NCBI RefSeq assembly: GCF_029873635.1
Contig: NC_080421.1
Coordinates: 2,852,001 to 2,916,000 of the forward strand
Direction of reading: 5' to 3'
DNA length: 64,000 bases
From: Malania oleifera
Lineage: Eukaryota > Streptophyta > Magnoliopsida > Santalales > Ximeniaceae
A model generated the notes under the pieces. It was not told the DNA's origin, searched no databases, and saw only the letters and a list, made by a program, of their open reading frames with translations. Shown in pieces: positions 62,450 through 64,000 of this stretch. Both the position numbers and the translations under genes were made by a program. Each line of letters starts with the position of its first letter. Within the stretch, counting starts at the first letter, position 1.

Positions 62450-62652
62450 TAGACATTCTGTTCACTGTTGACTTCCTCACGTATGATTCCAAATCAGGCT
62501 CACCGGTTGGGGGCATCTGGGTAATCTTGCACCAAAGTCAAAAGCCCACCATTTTAATTTCTACGTGCATATTTGTGTTTGGGATCGAAATTGGGATATC
62601 ATGAGTTTCAATTCCTAGCTAGGCTGTCCTAATTACCTGTTACTGGCCGAGT

Positions 62653-62664
62653 CTCTATATATAT
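62653..62664 (+). promoter_or_regulatory. Possible TATA box of the small gene
   Basis: TCTATATATATA about 80-90 bp upstream of the ATG at 62746, with a CT/GA-rich leader between. Simple AT repeats are common here, so this is only a candidate. Confidence 0.35.
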
Positions 62665-62745
62665 ACACACACCTCATGCATGCATTCACATAAAAGACCC
62701 AATTGTCTGAAAGCCAGAGTTAGTTCACCAGAGAGAGAGAGAGAG

Positions 62746-63168
62746 ATGGAGTTGATGATGAAGGGTGTGGAAGAGAAGCAGGCATGTTATTCTTCAAGAA
62801 GGGATCAGTTTCATCATCAGCTTTCGAGGTATCGGACGAACCAGAAAGCGCCATTAATGAGCAGGAACGATCCTTTGGAAGCCATTAATGCAGAGCTGCA
62901 GTTAAATGGTGGAGGAGGGCTTGTTAATTGTGATCAGAAAGATGGTGGGGCAGCGAGGATGAAGATTGTGGTGAGGAAAGAAGATCTGAAGCAACTGTTG
63001 GAGCTCATCAAGAGGCCGGGAGGCATTAATAATCCGCCATCGTCGGCGTCCTCGTCTTCTCCCTCGTCGTCGCGGTCGATATTTATGAGGAGAAGGCAGC
63101 TGTGGAGAACCGCCGGCTGCCGGAGCTCTTGGAGGCCTGCCCTTCAGAGCATCCCGGAGGAGCTCTAA
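62746..63168 (+). CDS. Small plant protein of unknown function, 140 aa
   Basis: Single exon, ATG at 62746 (MELMMKGVEEKQ) preceded by a GA-rich leader, TAA at 63166-63168. Coding character is supported by sharply higher GC than the flanks. Visible parts are a basic/polar N-terminus, a Gly run, the segment RMKIVVRKEDLKQLLELIKR near residues 71-90, a Ser/Pro-rich linker, and a C-terminus SSWRPALQSIPEEL. The KIVV..K.(E/Q)LK..L block plus a W-(R/K)-PALQSIPE end recalls short uncharacterised plant proteins, and the ending resembles that of the DUF4228/PADRE family, but I cannot assign it. No signal peptide or membrane segment. No function is proposed. Confidence 0.7.
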   Translation: MELMMKGVEEKQACYSSRRDQFHHQLSRYRTNQKAPLMSRNDPLEAINAELQLNGGGGLVNCDQKDGGAARMKIVVRKEDLKQLLELIKRPGGINNPPSSASSSSPSSSRSIFMRRRQLWRTAGCRSSWRPALQSIPEEL

Positions 63169-63492
63169 TTAAGTTAATTCACATGCATTAATGCAAAGTA
63201 GTTAACATTAATATATATCATGCAATCATATATATTGTGTGTGTTTAATTCTTAAAATTCCATGTTTAGTACTTTAACTTGTGTTCTTACTTAATTTTAA
63301 CATGCTCATCATGTTCTGTATGCACATGAGACAAAGTTTTAAGGCGATCTCATGTGCATTAGATTGACTGTGGAGTCCCAAGAGAAATGTAAGATTTGAA
63401 AGTTTGAAACTATCCAATATTTATTTCCGCCATATTTAACACCCAATTGTATTCACGCTTCCTTTCCTTTGAAATATGGAATGACTTTAACA

Positions 63493-63533
<41 letters not shown>

Positions 63534-63907
63534 TGGGAAGTCATATATTTTCTTGATGTTTGGGAGTTTGGAGTTCAAAAAATAAATTAAAATTTGTGTA
63601 GATTTGAATAAAATGTAATACAAACAAAAATTGGGAGCATGTATTTTGAGTCTTGGATTTTGATTTATACCTAAAATTATACCTAAAAAATAATTATTCG
63701 TATATATTTTATATTGAATGGAATAATATAAATATTTTATTTTTTATTTTTTTATTTTTTTATAAAAAATACAGCAGCCCAAGAAACAGAGATATATAAT
63801 ATAAGAAGGTTGGGGCAAAGTTTCCATGCATACTCCTATTCCACGTACCATTAAAATGGATTAATCTCCATTACTGTTAATATGTGTGTGTGTATATATA
63901 TATTTAT

Positions 63908-63943
<36 letters not shown>

Positions 63944-64000
63944 ATAAATTAATTATTTTTTGTTATCTAAGCAAAAAAGTAAAATGAAATGTATTTATTA
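63169..64000. other. 3' flank of the small gene, no gene seen
   Basis: AT-rich. An AT microsatellite lies at 63496-63532. At about 63902-63958 an AT tract is bordered by TTTATGTG and CACATAAA, so the whole forms a perfect hairpin. Nothing else is recognisable. Confidence 0.5.

Larger units (their letters stand above)
60252..62745. other. AT-rich intergenic region and promoter of the small gene
   Basis: No protein gene is supported. It contains a retroposon 3' end (about 61227-61285), a CA microsatellite (61591-61608), the 60-bp-arm inverted repeat (61621-61877), a CTTCC run (61979-61999), an AT-GT compound microsatellite (62184-62247) and an AT tract (62408-62447). The last few hundred bases should be the promoter of the gene at 62746. 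Confidence 0.5.

Noticed and set aside
62079-62516. ORFs rich in IYIYIY and VCVCVC on both strands
   Set aside because: Translations of AT and GT microsatellites.

Overview
The window is nuclear DNA of a eudicot plant, probably a woody one. The genes have long AT-rich GT-AG introns, there are two pentatricopeptide-repeat (PPR) genes, and the space between genes is filled with LTR retrotransposons, small MITEs and long AT, GA and ATT microsatellites. I cannot name the species.

Five host genes can be supported. (1) 731-8439 (+) is the C-terminal part of ATR, the DNA-damage and replication-stress checkpoint kinase: UME, FAT, kinase and FATC regions in five exons, with earlier exons off the left edge. 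(2) 22639-25362 (-) is a two-exon PPR protein ending in an SMR domain, closest in my recollection to Arabidopsis At2g17033. (3) 26877-28934 (+) is an intronless E-class PPR protein very like MEF9 (At1g62260), a mitochondrial RNA-editing factor. Genes 2 and 3 are divergent across about 1.5 kb that holds a SINE. (4) 34593-42462 (-) is a complete 13-exon major facilitator (TetA/HIAT1-like, At2g16970-At2g16990 group), one intron of which appears to be GC-AG. (5) 62746-63168 (+) is a 140-residue single-exon protein of unknown function.

The rest is mostly mobile DNA. 10581-12411 is a solo LTR with a perfect 5-bp target duplication. 12655-22010 is a broken Ty3/gypsy element on the minus strand; its 5' LTR carries a 1,011-bp non-autonomous hAT element with perfect 19-bp inverted ends, an exact 8-bp target duplication and what looks like a captured piece of a host gene. 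45117-58073 is a broken Ty1/copia element on the minus strand whose reverse transcriptase region was hit by two separate LTR elements (46526-51223 and 51366-53370). The first of these was then hit by a third (48044-50355), and a small poly-A retroposon sits in the 5' LTR. 58135-60251 is a long-inverted-repeat foldback element. Four Tourist-like MITEs with TAA/TTA duplications lie in or near the PPR and transporter genes.

I found no convincing new multi-gene system. The most unusual signals are the clusters of TCGTCGACGA palindromes just upstream of the TATA box in all five LTR types here, the gene fragment inside the hAT element, the nested stack at 45-58 kb, and the 60-bp-arm foldback upstream of the small orphan gene. 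All positions, splice sites and repeat boundaries were read by eye; no search was run.
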